Shown one piece after another: positions 5,850-7,237 of a stretch of DNA of 7,237 nucleotides. Numbering within the stretch: the stretch's first letter is position 1; the number at the start of each line of letters is the position of its first letter. Position numbers and translations under genes: made by a program. This DNA is from Candidatus Delongbacteria bacterium (GTDB lineage Bacteria > Bacteroidota > Bacteroidia > Bacteroidales > ML635J-15). The notes beneath the pieces are model-generated. The model did not search any database, had not been told where the DNA came from, and saw only the letters and a program-made list of their open reading frames with translations. The stretch lies in NCBI GenBank assembly GCA_027858215.1, contig JAQIDD010000334.1, positions 1 through 7,237 of the forward strand. Reading direction: 5' to 3'.

Positions 5850-7031
5850 ATGCAACAAAATACACTGATTGCCAAAACGCTTTATGGCCTTGAAGACATC
5901 TTATCTCAGGAATTAAAAGCCCTTGATGCAAAACACATACAAATACGTAACCGGGCCGTTGAATTTCAAGGAGACAATGCTATGCTCTACAAGGCAAATC
6001 TTCATCTACGTACAGCATTGAGCGTACTGAAACCCATTGAAAAATTTTATGCACACGATCCAGACCGGCTGTACCGACGGGCAAAACGCATTGAATGGGA
6101 TTCGTATTTTTCACCTGACAAAAGCATCCTCATTGATTGTGTAAGTTTTGGTGATAGTTTTCCACATACACAATTCGCTGCTTTACGTTTAAAAGATGCT
6201 ATTGTTGATTATTTCAGGAGCAAGCACAGTACACGACCTTCTGTGGACAAGAATAACCCGGACATTCGGCTTGATCTGCATATTGTTGACAAACAGTGCC
6301 GCATTTCACTGAACAGTTCCGGCCAAAACCTGAGTAAACGGGGATACAGGAGAGAACAAACCGAGGCCCCTATAAATGAAGTGCTTGCAGCCGGATTGTT
6401 GCTTTATGCCGGGCTGGAAAACTATCCCGTGATTCACGATCCTATGACAGGAGCCGGAACATTTGCCATAGAAGCAGCCATGAAATCCGCAAATATCCCG
6501 CCCGGATTATACAGACACTTTAGTTTTGAACCGTGGAACGATTTTGATCCGGAGCTGTGGAAAAATATCAAATCCGATGCCATCAAAAACAAGCAAAACT
6601 TGTCCGGCGGAGCTGAGCGGAGACGAATTTCAACAGTTCAAATTACAGGATCAGACATTGATATGCAGGCTATTACTGCAGCAATGAACAACGCTGAAAG
6701 AGCCGGTGTGGAAAACCACCTTACGTTAAAAAACATGGATTTTTTTCAGTCCTACCCAAAATCAGACACCGGCATGCTTATCATGAACCCGCCTTATGGT
6801 GAAAGGCTGAATCAAGACAAACACATCACAGCGTTTTATAAAAAAATAGGCGATCACCTCAAACAGCATTATCAGGGGTGGGATGCATGGGTTTTCAGTA
6901 GCAATCTCAGCGCACTGAAGCATTTTGGATTAAAACCTTCGGTCAAAGCAAAATTTTTTAACGGCCCGCTGGAATGCCGTTTGCACAAGTACGAAATGTA
7001 CAGTGGCAGCAAGAAAACCACAGACTCATGA
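5850..7031 (+). CDS. rlmL: THUMP-domain class I SAM-dependent rRNA methyltransferase, RlmL type (23S rRNA m2G2445)
   Basis: This 393-residue cytoplasmic RNA methyltransferase is predicted to make N2-methylguanosine at 23S rRNA position 2445 (E. coli numbering), by family. The N-terminal ferredoxin-like and THUMP RNA-binding region covers about residues 1-160, with TLYGLEDILSQELKAL near the start and the conserved SLNSSGQNLSKRGYR at 153-167. The Rossmann methyltransferase domain follows: motif I DPMTGAGTFAIEAA (197-210) binds SAM, GSDID (267-271) is the next acidic motif, and NPPYGERL (313-320) is the catalytic motif IV of amino-group methyltransferases. LECRLHKYEMY closes the fold (374-384). 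E. coli encodes this activity fused to RlmK in a protein of about 700 residues; here only the RlmL half exists, as in many Bacteroidota and Firmicutes, so it is not a truncation. The start is supported by the conserved N-terminus and an upstream promoter. The exact target base is inferred from the family only. Confidence 0.9.
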   Translation: MQQNTLIAKTLYGLEDILSQELKALDAKHIQIRNRAVEFQGDNAMLYKANLHLRTALSVLKPIEKFYAHDPDRLYRRAKRIEWDSYFSPDKSILIDCVSFGDSFPHTQFAALRLKDAIVDYFRSKHSTRPSVDKNNPDIRLDLHIVDKQCRISLNSSGQNLSKRGYRREQTEAPINEVLAAGLLLYAGLENYPVIHDPMTGAGTFAIEAAMKSANIPPGLYRHFSFEPWNDFDPELWKNIKSDAIKNKQNLSGGAERRRISTVQITGSDIDMQAITAAMNNAERAGVENHLTLKNMDFFQSYPKSDTGMLIMNPPYGERLNQDKHITAFYKKIGDHLKQHYQGWDAWVFSSNLSALKHFGLKPSVKAKFFNGPLECRLHKYEMYSGSKKTTDS

Positions 7032-7237
7032 TACAGATGAAGCTTCAAACAGGAAGTCCTAAGATGGTGGTATATATTCGTATGTATCATTCGACAACTT
7101 ATTTATGCCTGGACTATTACCATAGAATTAGTAATTATTTATGAACATCTCCTATAAAGAATCAAACAAAGTAAAACTTGGTGCGTGTATTTTCTTTGTG
7201 AGATTTTTTTATGTTAACAATCTTATTATAATTTTAA

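Noticed and set aside
7032..7237. Start of another gene or an RNA at the right edge
   Set aside because: Only very short frames (for example six codons from 7211), no TAnnTTTG match with a usable start, and no tRNA-like or strong hairpin structure.

Overview
This window looks like an ordinary chromosomal stretch from a member of the Bacteroidota, probably the Bacteroidales/Marinilabiliales side (the finer placement is a guess). The clues are four matches to the Bacteroidota -7 promoter element TAnnTTTG just upstream of genes, two of them paired with a -33 TTG at 19-21 bp. Start codons sit behind A/T-rich leaders without an obvious Shine-Dalgarno sequence, signal peptides end in A-Q, there is a Bacteroidota-style lipoprotein, and DUF2141 and exported START proteins are families typical of the phylum. 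By eye the coding DNA is moderately AT-rich and the gaps more so.

Layout: bases 1-157 hold no intact gene but may contain the truncated left end of an insertion sequence. Two minus-strand genes follow, transcribed right to left: a DUF4197 lipoprotein (1892-2632) and then bifunctional FtcD (158-1852). They are 39 bp apart and probably share one transcript. Eleven base pairs beyond the lipoprotein start, a plus-strand gene for an exported START-domain protein begins (2644-3270). The promoters of these two divergent genes appear to lie inside each other's coding sequence. A 270-bp gap (3271-3540) carries a degenerate 8-bp tandem repeat. Plus-strand genes then follow for a classical short-chain dehydrogenase/reductase (3541-4347), a secreted DUF2141 protein (4395-4823), a degenerate two-domain universal-stress-protein-like protein (4937-5746) and a stand-alone RlmL-type 23S rRNA methyltransferase (5850-7031). 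The last 206 bases (7032-7237) are AT-rich and show no gene, RNA or convincing terminator.

The genes do not form an obvious pathway. FtcD handles the last step of histidine breakdown (formiminoglutamate to glutamate plus one-carbon folate) but no other hut gene is present. The lipoprotein, START and DUF2141 proteins are all predicted to be exported. The USP-like gene and rlmL each have their own promoter element. I see no defence system, CRISPR array, phage, secretion system or biosynthetic cluster. The points most worth a second look are regulatory or structural: the 8-bp repeat, the interlocked divergent promoters, the almost leaderless USP-like gene, and the possible IS scar next to ftcD.
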